This document shows positions 11,562-23,970 of a stretch of 64,000 nt of DNA, in pieces. Where the stretch lies: the NCBI RefSeq assembly GCF_017591425.1, contig NW_024466599.1:73388501-73452500 (forward strand). The letters run 5' to 3'. This stretch comes from Ochotona curzoniae. Lineage: Eukaryota > Chordata > Mammalia > Lagomorpha > Ochotonidae. The stretch's first letter is position 1; each line of letters opens with the position of its first letter. The notes under the pieces were generated by a model. That model was not told the DNA's origin, searched no databases, and saw only the letters and a program-made list of their open reading frames with translations. A program made the translations under genes and the position numbers.

Positions 11562-11896
11562 TTTTTAAAAGATTTATTTTTATTATTTTTTTTATTGGAA
11601 AGGCGGATATACAGAGAGGAGAGACAGAGAGGAAGATCTTCTGTCCGATGATTCACTCCCCAGTGAGCGCAACGGCCCATGCTATGCTAATCCGAAGCCA
11701 GGAGCCTCTTCCGGGTCTCCCACGCAGGTGCAGGCTCCCAAAGCTTTGGGTCGTCCTGGACTGCTTTCCCAGGCCACAGGCAGGGAGCTGGAAGGGAAGT
11801 GGGGCTGCCGGGATTAGAACCAGCGACCATATGGAATCTCGGGCGTGCAAGGTGAGAACCTTAACCACTGCACCACTGCACCACCGCCCCGGGCCC
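11562..11896 (-). mobile_element. Young CSINE with perfect 15-bp target-site duplication
   Basis: The element reads tail (TTTTTTTAAAAGATTTATTTT) to head (CGGGGCGGTGG.. on the minus strand, ending CGGGCCC in plus-strand coordinates). It is flanked by TATACTTCAACATTT at 11547-11561 and again at 11898-11912. The perfect duplication and near-complete length show a recent L1-mediated insertion. The CGCAACGGCCCATGC variant of the 3' half is shared with the copies at 30.5 and 44.5 kb, suggesting one subfamily. Confidence 0.95.
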
Positions 11897-12141
11897 CTAT
11901 ACTTCAACATTTAAACAAGGGTTCTTGTTTTCAAATGCTGATATTCCCTCTCAATCTCACATTTAAACTTGACAACTGTAAGTCCCTAGGGGTTGACCTT
12001 CAAGAATGCGATTAGCTCTCGTATGAAAAAAGCTTGAAAAAGTGAGCTCGTTTAGTTACACTCTTCTGCTACCTGGTACATGAAAACAGCCAGCAACGTT
12101 GAAGCAGAGACAGGCCTAACTAAACAGCAATAATGACACCT

Positions 12142-12465
12142 CTTTTTTTCTTTCTCTCTCTTTTTTATAAGATTTTTTTTTTCCTTCGAAAGTCAGTTAG
12201 AGGAAGAGACAGAGATCTCCACCTGTTGTCTTAATACCCACCAAAGCCAAAATGAACAAGGTTGAGTCAGGTCAAACCTAGGAGCCAGGAGCTTCCTCCA
12301 GATCCCCCACATGGGTGGCCCAAACAAAAGGGCCATCTTGTTCCACTTTTCCCAGGCTATTAGCCAGGAACTGGACTGGAACTGGAACAGCTGGAATCCA
12401 AAGCTACACCGCTATGGATGCTGGTGACTGCTTTAACGACTGCATTATGATGCCGGTTCCATTTT
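12142..12465 (-). mobile_element. Old CSINE, minus strand
   Basis: A pyrimidine/T-rich tail at 12142-12182 is followed by the blocks GGAGCCAGGAGCTTCCTCCAG (12281), CCCCCACATGGGTGG, TTCCCAGGCTATTAGCCAGG and AGCTGGAATCC, then a head remnant near 12430-12460. Compared with young copies it has many substitutions and an altered middle. Confidence 0.7.
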
Positions 12466-12507
12466 GAACTTTTCAGCCTCCACAACATGAGGAAATAGAT
12501 TTTCTTT

Positions 12508-12850
12508 TTTTTTTTTTTCTTTTTGTAGATACACTGGTCAAAGGTATTTTATTACAGTACCATAAACAAACTCAGAGTGGTGATTAAATAAACATTTTTC
12601 CAATATGCAAATGTATTTCAGAGATGCAAAGGCTCAAATAACTCGACCTTCCACATCCTTGCATTTGAAAATACCGCAGGAGTTTGTGGCAAATGAGAGA
12701 GCAAGGCTGGGTAGCAGCCTGGGCGTGAGAATTTTCCTACAGAGAGCAGCACACGCAGTGGCAGTCCGTGTGGGAGAGTGCATGGCTGCAACAGGACAGA
12801 AGAAGCAACGAAGCACTGTCGTCGATTATTTCTGTTTAATATTTGCATTG
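12508..12850 (-). pseudogene. Polyadenylated retrocopy of an unidentified mRNA 3' end
   Basis: On the minus strand, single-copy-looking sequence ends in AATAAAATACC (complement at 12545-12555), then about 20 bases, then an A-rich run (12507-12536 in plus orientation, mostly T). A polyadenylation signal at the usual distance from an A tail is the mark of an mRNA reverse-transcribed into the genome. The body has several CpGs and higher GC content than its flanks. I do not recognise the parent gene; only 3'-UTR-like sequence may be present, because no coding frame with family character is visible. The 5' end is approximate and no target-site duplication was found. Confidence 0.5.
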
Positions 12851-12869
12851 ACTATCCTCTGTTTGGAGC

Positions 12870-13260
12870 CTGCTAGTTTCTTTCTTTCTGTTGTTTATCA
12901 AGGACATTATCCTGAACTATGTACATACTCCTTAGTTCCATGACTGTGTTTTTGTACCCATTATGCAGCCTCACATTCTTTCCTCCCTTTTCCCATCCCA
13001 GCCTGGAGTACCCCATGTTCAAAGGTCAAAAAAGCTTGATTTTTTTTTTTTCCCTTTTGGCTTCACACATGAATGAGAACATTCAGTAACTTTCTGTATG
13101 CACCTCTTTCCCCCACCCATCCCACTTCATCTAATGTCCTTCAGCTCTACTGATTTGTTGCAAATATGCAGATGGCATTTTTCATGGCTGGATGATATTC
13201 CATTGTGCATGTGTGCCATGTACCTTTTATGCGCTCAAGGATTGAAGGTCAGTTTCCCAG
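12870..13260 (-). mobile_element. L1 3' UTR fragment, minus strand
   Basis: Plus-strand blocks ACACATGAATGAGAACATTC (13066), TTGCAAATATGCAGATGGCA (13159) and GGCTGGATGATATTCCATTG (13184) are the reverse complement of the well-known L1 3' region (the AATGGAATATTATTCAGCC-type sequence). The fragment lies just downstream of the retrocopy at 12.5-12.85 kb. Boundaries are approximate. Confidence 0.75.
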
Positions 13261-13549
13261 CATTGCCTTTGCTGATGCTTTGGAACTCACACTTTAGGAG
13301 CTACTGCCCCCAAGGAGTCAGCTGCTTACATGGCTTAGTGTTTTGCTCTTTACGTGTTTAATCAAGATGCAGCTGCAGAAGGCAAGCCATGAGGACCACA
13401 GAGTAAAGTCTTCATCATGGACGGAATCATCGGATAAGCATCCCAACTTTGCCAGCTGTAGATGTAAAATCTCTAAATGAATAGTTGACACAGTGAATCC
13501 TGTAATAGTTTCTTCTCATTCTCACTTCATCACCACTCTAGCAATATTT

Positions 13550-13853
13550 ATATTTTATTCTATTTTATTTGAAGATCAGAGGCAGAGAGCAAGATCTCCC
13601 ATCTGCTAGTTCACTCCCCAAGTGACTTCAACTGCCTGAGCTGAGCCCACCTGAAGCCAGGAGTCAGGATCCAGGAGCTCCTTCTTGGTCTCCCATGTGG
13701 TCCAGGGTCCCAAGGCTTTGGCTCATCCTCCACTGCTTTCCCAGCCCACAAGCAGGGAGCTACATGTCAAATGGGACATGAACCGGCACCAATATGGGAT
13801 TCCAGCATGCAGAAGGCACTATCTTTAGTCAGCAGGCTATGGCGCTGGGCCCC
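13550..13853 (-). mobile_element. CSINE, minus strand, with 8-bp target-site duplication
   Basis: The tail at 13550 is followed by AGATCTCCCATCTGCTAG, AAGCCAGGAGTCAGG, CCCAAGGCTTTGG, CCACAAGCAGGGAGCT and a head ending GGCGCTGGGCCCC. CAATATTT flanks it at 13542-13549 and 13858-13865. The GGCGCTGGGCCC head and TTGAAGATCAGAGGCAGAG tail look intermediate between the ancestral and pika-type subfamilies. Confidence 0.85.
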
Positions 13854-13865
13854 TTACCAATATTT

Positions 13866-15369
13866 GTTGAAATAGACTTTTGAATAGGATACGTATGAAA
13901 GGTCTGGAAAACCAAAGGATCCCTCAGGTAGTGTGGACTTTATGTTGATTTAGCTGTAAAACTGGCTTGAACCAGGCAGCACGTGTGATCATGAAAAGGA
14001 TATAAAGGAGTGTGTTGAAGAACGGGCTTTGTCGTCAAGACCATGCAGAAGTCCTGTTAGCTGGCATTGTCCGTGCCCATCTCAGGAGCGTGGATACAAT
14101 GGCGCCCCTCTACCACTGCCACTAACAGGGCCCCAAGTATTTTTTTTCCACCCTACAAAAAAGTCACAACCAAATGTGAAGAATGGGAGATAAGAAGGAG
14201 GAAGGAGCTCCCCACACAAGAAAGCCTTTTCTTACAGGTTCTTTTACAAATTCTCAACTGATACATAAAGCATTGCACACGCTTATGGTGTACAAATTTG
14301 ATGCATGCATCTATAGTCTGCTTTTTAAATACCCATAACAAGTCCACTTACTGGTCATTTTGATGCTTTTCTTCTCTTTAGAAAATGAATTGGTTATCGG
14401 AGCCGTTGAATGTTGAGACTGCTGTAAAGAGTAAAGCATACCTACTGGAATTTCCTTACCTTGTGACATTGGTAGTGGCCCTCATCACTGCCACAGGACT
14501 TGGAGACCCACGTGTCAATGGTGGTGACGATGCAGTCTTCCAAGGCCTACAATGGCTTCGTGAAGACTGAGCAAAAGGAAGTCTGCCAAACAGGAGGCTG
14601 AGACATGAGAGCCATGCCCGTCGGTTTTCCTTAGTGGACAACGCGAGTGTGTCTAGATCCGTAAAGAAAAAAATGTTATCCGAAGCCTAGACGATACCAC
14701 AGGAGACAGGGACCCCTCTGCCTCAGGGCACTCCCAAGGGCCACTGCAGTTTTCTTCCCACCAGTGCTGTGCATAGGGTGGTTTTTCAATTCAGGCAATG
14801 CTTTCTTGGTTCAATGAAAATCCATGTCGCACATCAGATGGCAGGTCACAGCCCAACACATTGTCTTCTTGCTGAGCTTATAATGAGCTTCCCTCACTGC
14901 TGTTACCAGAAGCCCCCAAATGCACATTAAAGGATACTGTCAATTAACATTTGGATCGAAACGTGACCCACAATTCTTGTGACATAGTTTCATAGAGGCA
15001 CTATGGCAGACTCCACATGTCTACTCATGCTGGAACGGCGTATTACTAAAGACGTATGATGTTTAATCAGGAGAAGGTGATCCCTTAGGACCCACCAAAA
15101 CCTAAGAATTCTGCATATTACTGTCAGGTATGCGATATCACTTAATGAATGTCCGTTGCCTTGGAGCGATGGCCCTATCGCTGCTGGCAGATTCAGCACC
15201 TTGGGCTCAATTGCTCTGAATTTCTGAGTAGAAGTCAGACGAGCTGGCCTGAATCCTTCTTTTTTCAACTTCTGTGTCTTTCTTTCCAAAAACAAGTTCG
15301 ACTCTATGATCTCGAAGGTCGCTTCTACTTCACATCCATTTTGGCGTACCAGCATTCCGACACAGACAC

Positions 15370-15400
<31 letters not shown>

Positions 15401-16245
15401 TTTTGAAATGGTAGCTGACATGACTCATGCTGTTGTTTCTTTAATCACAACTGGAACTCTGCTCCCATGCAACCTCCGCTTACCTCTGCAGATTCAGAAA
15501 CAAGGGTAAATGCAATTGCTGCTGGATTTCTGGCTCCCGTATTCACATGCACGCATATAATCTCTTGGAAGTTGTTACTTTTGCAACAAGTAAACAAACT
15601 AGTGGTCAAATAAACTTCAACATCCGTGCCATTTGATGGACTAATCAGAGTCCTGGGGTAAACTGTTACCCCCCAAGACATAGAGATAATTGAATCCAAA
15701 TATCCAGCGTTACAGCTGAGACACGCTTCCCTTAAGACAAAGTCATTGGAAATATATGACGGTAGGAACACAGACGCAGTCCTTCTGAAAAGTTACTGGA
15801 ATCTGTAGAGAAAGCCATGTTTGCCTGGGGGCCGGGATCACAGACTTGGAGGAGAGCGCAACCGCTTTCCCAGGTTCCATCTTCAGAAAACCTGACGGCT
15901 CATAAAAAGTTGAGAAAGGTCACCTCTAGGTTGTGCAAGTAAAAAGTAGTGAAAATTCGAGAACTTTCTGGAAAACAAAGAAGTACTTCGTCCAAGCCAC
16001 ACTCACCCTCCTTTGGAAGTCATGTCCCTGATTCCATCTGTTTACAGTCTTCTCATCTCACCTGAAGAAATAAGGGATAGAAACAGCTAGGATGGATAGA
16101 GTTTATGGAGAAAGATTTAAGTGTAGCATTGTGGAGGATTCCTCTTCCTCACAACGTACCACCACACGACTCAAAGAGCTGTCTACTCGTTGAAAGAGAT
16201 CTGAGGAGAGACGAAGCAATCCAGCACTTTAAGACCTCCAGTATT
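13866..16245. other. Single-copy noncoding stretch
   Basis: No dispersed repeat is recognised in 2.4 kb. GC and CpG content are slightly above the window background at 14.4-14.7 and 15.0-15.4 kb. Open frames reach about 140 codons on the minus strand at 14990-15421, but part of that frame translates the (AG)n run as SLSL repeats and the rest is unremarkable. I cannot exclude a short exon. Confidence 0.5.
15370..15400. repeat. (AG)n microsatellite
   Basis: An uninterrupted AG run is broken only by one GAAAG. It lies in otherwise single-copy sequence and is not obviously attached to a SINE tail. Confidence 0.9.
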
Positions 16246-16578
16246 GGATCTGGTGCGATAGCGTAGTGGCTAAAGTCCTCGCCTTGCATGCTCCAGGTTC
16301 CCAAAAGGGTGCCGGTTATAATCCCGGCAGTCCCACTTCCCATCTAGCTCCCTGCTTGTGGCCTGGGAAAGCAGTTGAGGACGGCCCAAAGCCTTGGGAC
16401 CCTACACCCGTGTGGGTGACCTAGAGGAAGCTCCTGGCTCCTGGCTTTGGATTGGTGCAGCACCGGCCGTTGCACTCACTTGGGGAGTGAATCATCAGAT
16501 GGAAGATCTTCCTCTCTGTCTCTCCTCTTCTCTGTATATCTGACTTTCCAATAAAAATAAAATAAATATCTTAAAAAT
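16246..16578 (+). mobile_element. Young pika-type CSINE, full length
   Basis: The head GGATCTGGTGCGATAGCGTA retains an intact A box (TAGCGTAGTGG near 16259). The B-box region reads GGTTATAATCCC near 16314, with one substitution from the usual sequence. The block GATCTTCCTCTCTGTCTCTC and the tail CAATAAAAATAAAATAAATA are complete. It sits immediately upstream of the recognisable start of the large L1 block. Confidence 0.92.
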
Positions 16579-16589
16579 CACAGCCTAAA

Positions 16590-19500
16590 AATGTATAATT
16601 CAAGCAGAAAAGACAACAATAAACAGAATAAGATGAAAAATATAACAAATATTTTAGAGTTATCAGCCATAGGAACTAACAAAGGCTAGGATGAATGAGT
16701 AAACAGCATAAAACAACAACAACAACAACAAAATGGGCAATAAAAGTAGAAACTAGAACGCTAAGAATCAAAAGGAAATGCAATAAAGTAAAAACTGTGC
16801 AATATAAGCGAAAAGTTATTTTAACTGATTTATCCCCAAGTAGACTAGCACCAAGAAATGGATCAGGAGGCTGAAGATATATATCAATAGACACTTCCTC
16901 CAAAATGAATTTCAATGAAAAAAGAAAACAAGCAATGAAAAATTTGAGGGAAAGAGGCCAACTCTATGATAATTCCAAATAGAATTTCTGTGAATTCTAG
17001 AGAAACTACAATTATTTAAAGGAATATAGTTTACATATAAAGAGTGAAGATGCAATGGGGTTGTGAAGTATCAAAGTAATAGCAGAGAAAGTCTAAAAGA
17101 TAAAGGAAAAACAGGAAAATGGAAGTGCAATAATTAGAAAAATTTAAAACATGGTAAATTTCAGTGAACATATTTGGAATGAATATGCTATGAGAAATTC
17201 GTGGTAAGCACACAAACTTAGTTGGGTTAAAACTAACAGTGTGTGTGATGTGCCATGCAAAAACCCAGGAGGCAAGTGTGCAGTGAATGGAGCAGACTTC
17301 AGCACAAGGACAATTATCTGGACAAAATTAGCACTACATATTTATTAAGGTATCAGCTTTTCCAGAAGTTACAGCTATATTTTATGATTATGCTTCCAAT
17401 AACAAAGCATCAAGATATGCAAAATAAAAATTGGTGGCAGAGAATAGAGACATTCCTTATGAAAGCTGAACACTTCTTTTTTTTTTTTTAAGATTTATTT
17501 ATTTTTATTGTTCACTCCCCAAGTGGCTGCAAATAGCTGGAGCTGAGCTAATCTAAAGCCAGGAGCCAGAAGCCATGGGCTTCTTCTGGTCTCCCACGTG
17601 GGTGGGTGCAGGATCCCAAGGCTTTGGGCTATTCCTGACTACTTTCCCAGGTCACGAGCAGGGAGCTGGGTGGGAAGTGGGGCTCCTGGGATTAGAACCA
17701 GTGCCCATAGGGGATCCTGGTGTTTGTAAGGCAAGGACATTTGCAGTTAGGCCACTGCACCAGGCCCGAGCTGAAGATTTCTAATTGTCCTCATTCCCGG
17801 ATTGGTATATTTGCCAGCCCTGATGTAGGAACAGCACTACCATGAATTTTGTAGTTGTCATTTTCACTATATGAAATTCATCGAAACCAAGAATTTCCTT
17901 GTCAAATACCAATAGAGAATTCACAAATGGACTCTAATCTGGAGAACACAGTATAATTCTGAAACTAAATGAGGGGAAATTAAATGAAATGTATGAAATG
18001 AAATGAAATATAACAAGAAAGCAACCACAGGAAGAATCTAGGAAATCCCCAAACATTTAGACATTAAGAAATACATTTCTAATGACACACTAATCAAAGA
18101 ATTTTCACAGAATTTTAATTATTTTAAACTACAAAATTGCAATTGTTTTTCATCAAGATTTGTGGGTTTAAAAAACGATTTGTGGGATGAAGTATAAACA
18201 ATGATTAGAGAGAAACACACAGTATAAAATGGTTAAATAAGGACATAATTTCAAAAATCCGAAGTTACCACTTTACTCTTCTAGAATAAGAAAAGAAATG
18301 TAATACTACCGAATATGCTATAGGAATATGATGCTGCAGAAAGCAAAAGGAAAAAGAGCATGTTAAACATAGAAACCAATGAAATTAAAAACTGGAAACC
18401 AACAAAGACAACAAACTGAAAACTTATTTTATAGGAAAAGCAATAAAATAGGAGCATCTTTAAACATGAGGATCCAGAAGATACTAGTGAGATGCTAACT
18501 GCTTATATAAAACATTACCACTACTGATATTATGGACATGAGGTGAAAACAAGAGTACGACAACATATGAAGTCACACATTTGATAACCAAATATAATGG
18601 ACAAAATTCCTTAAAATACACTAACTACCAAACTTCATACGAGAAAAATACTTACTTTAATATCTTATAGTTGCCAAGAATTTAAGTCAGTTCCTTAAAA
18701 AATATCCATCTGATAAAGCTCTTAGCCCAAACGGTTTTACTAGTGAATTCTATCATATGTTTCAGAAAAAATGATATTGATTTATTACAATAATAATCAA
18801 AAGTTAATAGTAATGGAGGGACTACTTGTTAAAAGAAGCTATTAGGCCAATACTCTCCTGATATCAAAACCAGAAACATTACAAGTACAGACCAATTTCT
18901 CCCAAAAATATTGAAGCCAAACTTTCAGCAAAATATTAGCAAATACATTTTTAATTATAAGTAACAATATTTTTAATTAGCATTCGAAACAAGGCATTAT
19001 ATCCTATCATGTCTGCAGGCTAAGGAGAAAAGCTACTACCACCTCAAATGAGACAGAAAAAGCATGTGACAAAATTAAGCACATTTTCATGATTTTAGAA
19101 AACAAAACAAAACAAAACAAAAACTCCCCCAAACTGAGAAAAACAAATATATTCTACAACATGCTTCTCAAAGATGGAATGCCAGATGTTTTTCCCCGAT
19201 GGGAGGAGAAATCAAAGTGTTTTTTTTTCCCCAGTCTTACAAAGCATTCTAATAAAAGTTTCAGTTACTGCGATAAGCCAAAAGGAATATATAAGTGATT
19301 TAAATATTGACAAGGAAGAAATACAGTTAGCATTTTATTGAGGATGATTGATCTGATTACCCATGGAGAATATCTAAATAATGGAAAATAATAACATGAG
19401 ACTGTAAGTAAACTTAGTAAAGAAATGAGATAATATTTCTTATTAAGTTATTTAGTTATGTAGAAGCAATGAACGACTGTAGTTTGAGATTATATACATA

Positions 19501-20260
19501 ATATCAAATATATATAGTACAATATAATAGTAAGAAACATATAAATGTATTTATTTATTTACATAGAGTTCTATATAATCATGCCAAAAAGATGAAACAC
19601 CTTGATGCAACATAGTTCAAGGAACTAGATGCAGAAACCTGCAAACCTTTGGTGAACAAAATAAAATATTTAAATAGAGAAATTTCCATTGTTTATATTT
19701 TGGAGAACTCACTACTGTCAAGATGTTCATTGTTCCCAAGTTATTGTGTAGATATCAATGAGCTATTTATGTGGAATGGTCAAAGATGCTCAATAGACAG
19801 GAATATACCAAAAAAAAAGAACCAACATTGAAGGAATCACGTTATCTGTCTTGGAACTACAGCGATAGCATTTGTGGCAGTCAAGGCAGTATGCATTCAT
19901 GAGAGAATATACGTGTGATCAATCAAATGGAAAGGACAGCAGAGGCCTAAGCCGACACAACACAGCCTCTGCTCTCTGACAAGTAAGTCAAAATAATCCA
20001 ATGGAAAAAAAAAAAAAAGAAAGATTTTCAACAAATGTTTCTGGAAAGTATCCACAAAATCTAGACAGAAAACTTGTGCCTTTCACAAAAATTACTTGAT
20101 CACAGATTTAACAGATAAAAGGTGGAAAACTTTTATGTACAGTCAAAAATACAAGCAAAAATATCTGGATGGCAGTATCTAACTGATTTTTTGAAAACCA
20201 AAAATGATTTTCTAACTCGGCAGACTGTACAAAGAGGACAGGCTCAAATACATGGGCACT
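16590..20260 (+). mobile_element. Decayed L1M element, ORF2 portion, sense
   Basis: Successive blocks follow L1 ORF2, which encodes the endonuclease/reverse transcriptase. GCAGACTTCAGCACAAGGAC lies near 17286, GGAAATCCCCAAACATTTAG near 18042, GATTTGTGGGATGAAGTATA near 18178, AACCAATGAAATTAAAAACTGG near 18373, CTAGTGAATTCTATCATATG near 18739, then CAGACCAATTTCTCCC near 18889, and TTTTCAACAAATG near 20026 toward the C-terminal part. Stops and frameshifts are everywhere, so it codes for nothing. A CSINE interrupts it at 17478-17767. The 5' limit is uncertain: 16590-17250 is AT-rich and only weakly L1-like. Confidence 0.8.
17478..17767 (-). mobile_element. CSINE with internal tail deletion, inserted in L1
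   Basis: A T-run (17478-17489) and AAGATTTATTTATTTTTATTG pass straight into GTTCACTCCCCAAGTGG. About 55 bases that normally include the CAGAGAGGAGAGACAG and AAGATCTTCC blocks are therefore missing. The rest is complete to CCAGGCCC at 17767. A short AGCTGAA occurs on both sides (17466 and 17770 region) and may be the target-site duplication. Confidence 0.88.
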
Positions 20261-20609
20261 GATAAAGCAAAGGAATAAACCCAAGTTAGGGTGCGTTTGT
20301 GATTATTCCTAAAGACTAAAAAAAAAAGTTGTTGTATCTAATTTGACAATAGGTATATTAAATTGAATTGTTAAGGAACTTCAAAGAAATCTTTAGTTCT
20401 TACCTCCATCTTTCCAGACAGCACATGGCCCAAGTCCCAAATATTCTTCCCCCGTTTTGTCTCTTTGCATCTTCAATAGTTCTGGAATATACCACACTGC
20501 CACTAAGGACATGGTCATTCTACTCTGGCATGCTCTGCCAGGGTAACTCTACACAGTGAATTATAGTCTGTATATGCACGAATGATGGATCGGGTACATT
20601 CCCCCCCCC

Positions 20610-21690
20610 CATGTTCTGACCTGTCTTTATCGATTTTTTAAATTTTAGGATGATAGCTATTGTCACTGGGCTGAGGTGAAGCCTTTTCTGGCTTTGATTT
20701 GCGTTTCCCTAATGGCCAGTGAACCTCAGCATTTTTTTCATGTGTCCGCTGGCCACTTCAGAAATCCTGTGTATGTCCTTTGCTCATTTCTTAACCAGAC
20801 TGCTCTTTATTATGTTGTTGTTGGGTTTCTTGAGCTCTTTATGGATCCTAGCTGTCAATGCTTTATCAGTTGCCATCTGTTACCTGTCTCTTCACTTTAT
20901 TGACAGTTTTCTTTGCAGTACAGAAGATTCTTATCTCGATCTAATCCCATTCGTTTATTTTTTTTGCTTTCTTGCTTTTGCTTCCAGGGTGTTTTGCAAT
21001 GTTTTTGCTTTCCAGGGTGTTTTGCCTATTGCTATGACTCGTAGTTTTTCTTATAGTAATGTGATGTTATTGGGACATAGATCTAGTCCTTTGCATCATT
21101 CAGGTTTATTTTTGTAAAAGGTGTAAGATGAGAGTCTTGCTTCATCCTTCTGCCTTTGTAGATCTAATTTTCCCAGCACCGATTCTTAAAGAGACTGTCC
21201 TTTCTCCCTGCGTTGATTTTGGTTTGTTTGTTGATTTGTGTGTTAATATTGGCTAGAGGTCTGTGGGTTCATTTCTGTAATTTCTGTTCCATTCACCTTC
21301 AGATCTAAATTCATATCAGTGCCAGATTGTTCTGAGTATCACTGCCCTGTAGTATGTCTGAAAGTCTAATTGGTATGTGATGCCCCCAGATTTGTTTTTA
21401 TTGCTTAAGCTGGTTGTAGCTATCCTGGGCCTCTTGTGTCAAGAGTTTTAGCATCTTTTTTTTTTCTAGGTATGAGAAGAATGTCAAAGGGATTCTGATA
21501 GTGATCTCACTTACTCTGTGATTTACTATGGGTAGTAAAGTATTTTGATATTAATTCTACCAATTCACCAACCTGTAATGTTTTTATGTGTTTTGGCTTC
21601 TTTTACTTTCTTCTTTATCATTTTGTGATTTTCATCACAGAGCATCCTCACACCCATGGATAGATTTAGTCCAAGTTATGTATTATGTAT
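20610..21690 (-). mobile_element. L1 ORF2 3' part, antisense
   Basis: Read left to right this is reversed L1: GATTTGCGTTTCCCTAATGG (20696), GAGCTCTTTATGGATCCTAG (20832), CAGAAGATTCTTATCTCG (20920), AGAGACTGTCCTTTCTCCC (21189), GGTCTGTGGGTTCATTTCTG (21259) and AATGTCAAAGGGATTCTG (21480). It covers an ORF2 region that overlaps part of the sense L1 just upstream, so the two must be separate insertions. A roughly 27-bp internal tandem duplication lies at 20975-21025. The left boundary abuts a C10 run at 20601-20610. Confidence 0.82.
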
Positions 21691-21726
21691 GTATGTATGT
21701 GTTATGTATGGATGGATGGATGTATA
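21670..21726. repeat. Degenerate (TATG)n/(GGAT)n microsatellite
   Basis: TATG units followed by GGAT units lie at the end of the antisense L1. It is imperfect. Confidence 0.85.
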
Positions 21727-21729
21727 GTC

Positions 21730-23970
21730 GCCAATGTGAATTCGATTGATTCTTTATAGAATGCAGCCATTACAGCTGGTAATTTAACAACTATGCCTAT
21801 TACCTGCCCCAGTGAGTGGAATCTATGCCTTGTGGACATTTTGGCCAAAGTAACTGTCAGTTACTTACTTACATAAATGGCACATTTCTATTTGAACAGC
21901 ATCCCAATGTTCCTGTGTGAAGTGTAGTTCAAGTGTCCAGTTTGCCTTTGTTCTGTGAGGCACTGGAGTGGCCTGAGCATCTGTGGAATTCTGTATAGGA
22001 GATGCTTAGAAACAACCATGGACAGGAGCTAGCAAACCAGAGTCCACCTGCAGGAACTTGAATGATGCAGCAAGCGATATCCATGAACATCAATTTGGAA
22101 TTACAGTTTGAAAGGCAAAAATCCCCTTATATAGCACTCAATGGACAATCACAGCAGATTTTAAACATCGCTTGATTTTTATCAAATTAAGATTTTACTC
22201 CTCATTTCTGCGTATCTGTGTGTGGTAGGGGGAGAGTTGATTGGGCTTAGAAAGACAGAAGGCAGGTGGGTAATGTTTCTATAACAGGATTAGTTTATTT
22301 TAAAGACAGAATATAAAGAAGCCAACAAATTTCCATCTGGATTTTTCTTAGTTTTGGAAATCTCAAGTTCCTAACAGATTTTATCATGACCTTAAGTGCA
22401 TTTTTGAGTTAACAAGACATGATAGAAAATTTTAAAATGTACTCTAAATATTTTAAAAATACATCTCAAGTGGTGATGGAACGTTTCCTTGTCAAAAGGA
22501 CATTTAACCAATCTGCATAGAAATGCTCCAAATCCCCGAGAATTTCCCCTGTTTTGTTGAGGCGTCTGCCATCTGCCTTTGGAATTTTGGTTATTAAGGT
22601 TCAACAGCTTTGTAACCTACTCAGATTGCCAACATCTACTTTATTTATTTATGCTTTTTTAAATTTCTCTAATATCCGGGATGAATTGGATTTTACTGGA
22701 TGGTACTGATTTTAACTTTGCTTTGTATACAAAAATGAACGTTCTTTTATGTGACTCTAAATCTCCTTCTCTCTCCATCTACTTGCAGGCCACTAGGCAT
22801 TTTGTAGAATGCAATTATTACAAAGGTGCAAAGCTATTCTTTCTTTAGCACCATTTGCCAATTGCAGAAAGCATACGTTTCTAGAAAGCGAACGAATCAT
22901 AATGGACCAAACCAGCTAGCTCTATTTTTGCATATAATTCATGTTCATTTCAGAAGCACAAAAAGGATTATGTTTCTATCGGAACTTCTTCAGTAAGCCC
23001 CACAGGAGAGGAGCTATGATGTCATTTGTTTGTGAAAAGCATGCTTTCATCTATTGTAAACTAAGTCAAAATGCAAATATAAGATTCCAAAGTTTTGGCT
23101 TTACAAGGGATCAAATGCATTTTTCTCTCAGTTAATAATCAGTGCCCATTCTTCAAGGGTAAATGTCTTATTTTACAAGAAAAATCCAGAAGCCAAAGTT
23201 CAAGTTGGGAAATGCTTTAAAATCAGCGTCTTCAAGTCCTTCTTAAGAGAGTGGAGAAGTATTTGTGAAAAACACAAGAAAGAGAATCTGTTTTTAAATT
23301 TTTATCTCATATAGAAAAATTTTACACACGCAGTGGCACTATGTGATATTTTAATATGTGCGTGTAAAGTGTAATCTTCAAGTACCAATGGATATACCTA
23401 TTGAGAAATAATTTCTTCATGCTGAAAACATTCAAAATACTTCTACTCATAATTTATGCATTTTTTTTTCAAATTCTGTAGATTGTCTCTTTAATTGGCT
23501 CATTTTTTCCTTCACTGGGTAAAAGTATTTCAGTTTGATTCATCGTAGTATTTTGTGTGTATGTGTTTGTGTGTGCGCACATGTGCTTGTGTGCTATGGG
23601 GATTTTATGCAAAACATCCTTGCCATTTCAACATTCAAAACTGGTTCATGTTTCCTTGTAGTAGTTTTGGTTTCAGGTCTTCCTTGGGTGTCTCAAAATC
23701 TAGCTTGATTTCATTTTTTTTTTCACATGAAAAAGAGGATGGGAAGAGAAAAGTTTTAATTTCAGTTTTTACATATAGATAACCAATTTTTTAAGCACTA
23801 CCTCTTGAAAAAACTGTTTCTCCTCAGGATATGTTCTTACTACATTTGTAAAACTACAAAGATGCACAGATTTAGTTCAAGGAGCAACAATTATCTTGTT
23901 TCAACTTCTGTGGTTTGTGGTAAAGTAACAGTCTTCAAATAGGTGGGTATCTACATATTAAGAATGAAAT
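21730..23970. other. Single-copy noncoding stretch
   Basis: No dispersed repeat is recognised. Features are a GT-rich tract at 23549-23580 and several T-runs. Short open frames are unremarkable. Confidence 0.5.

Noticed and set aside
14510..14640. Coding-like phrase near a GGTGGTGACGATGC stretch as a processed pseudogene
   Set aside because: Only some 25 residues read without a stop, and I could not match them to any family or find an A tail.
14990..15421. Open frame of 143 codons on the minus strand
   Set aside because: The start is an SLSL run from the (AG)n microsatellite. The rest has no family character, and there is no initiation or splice context.
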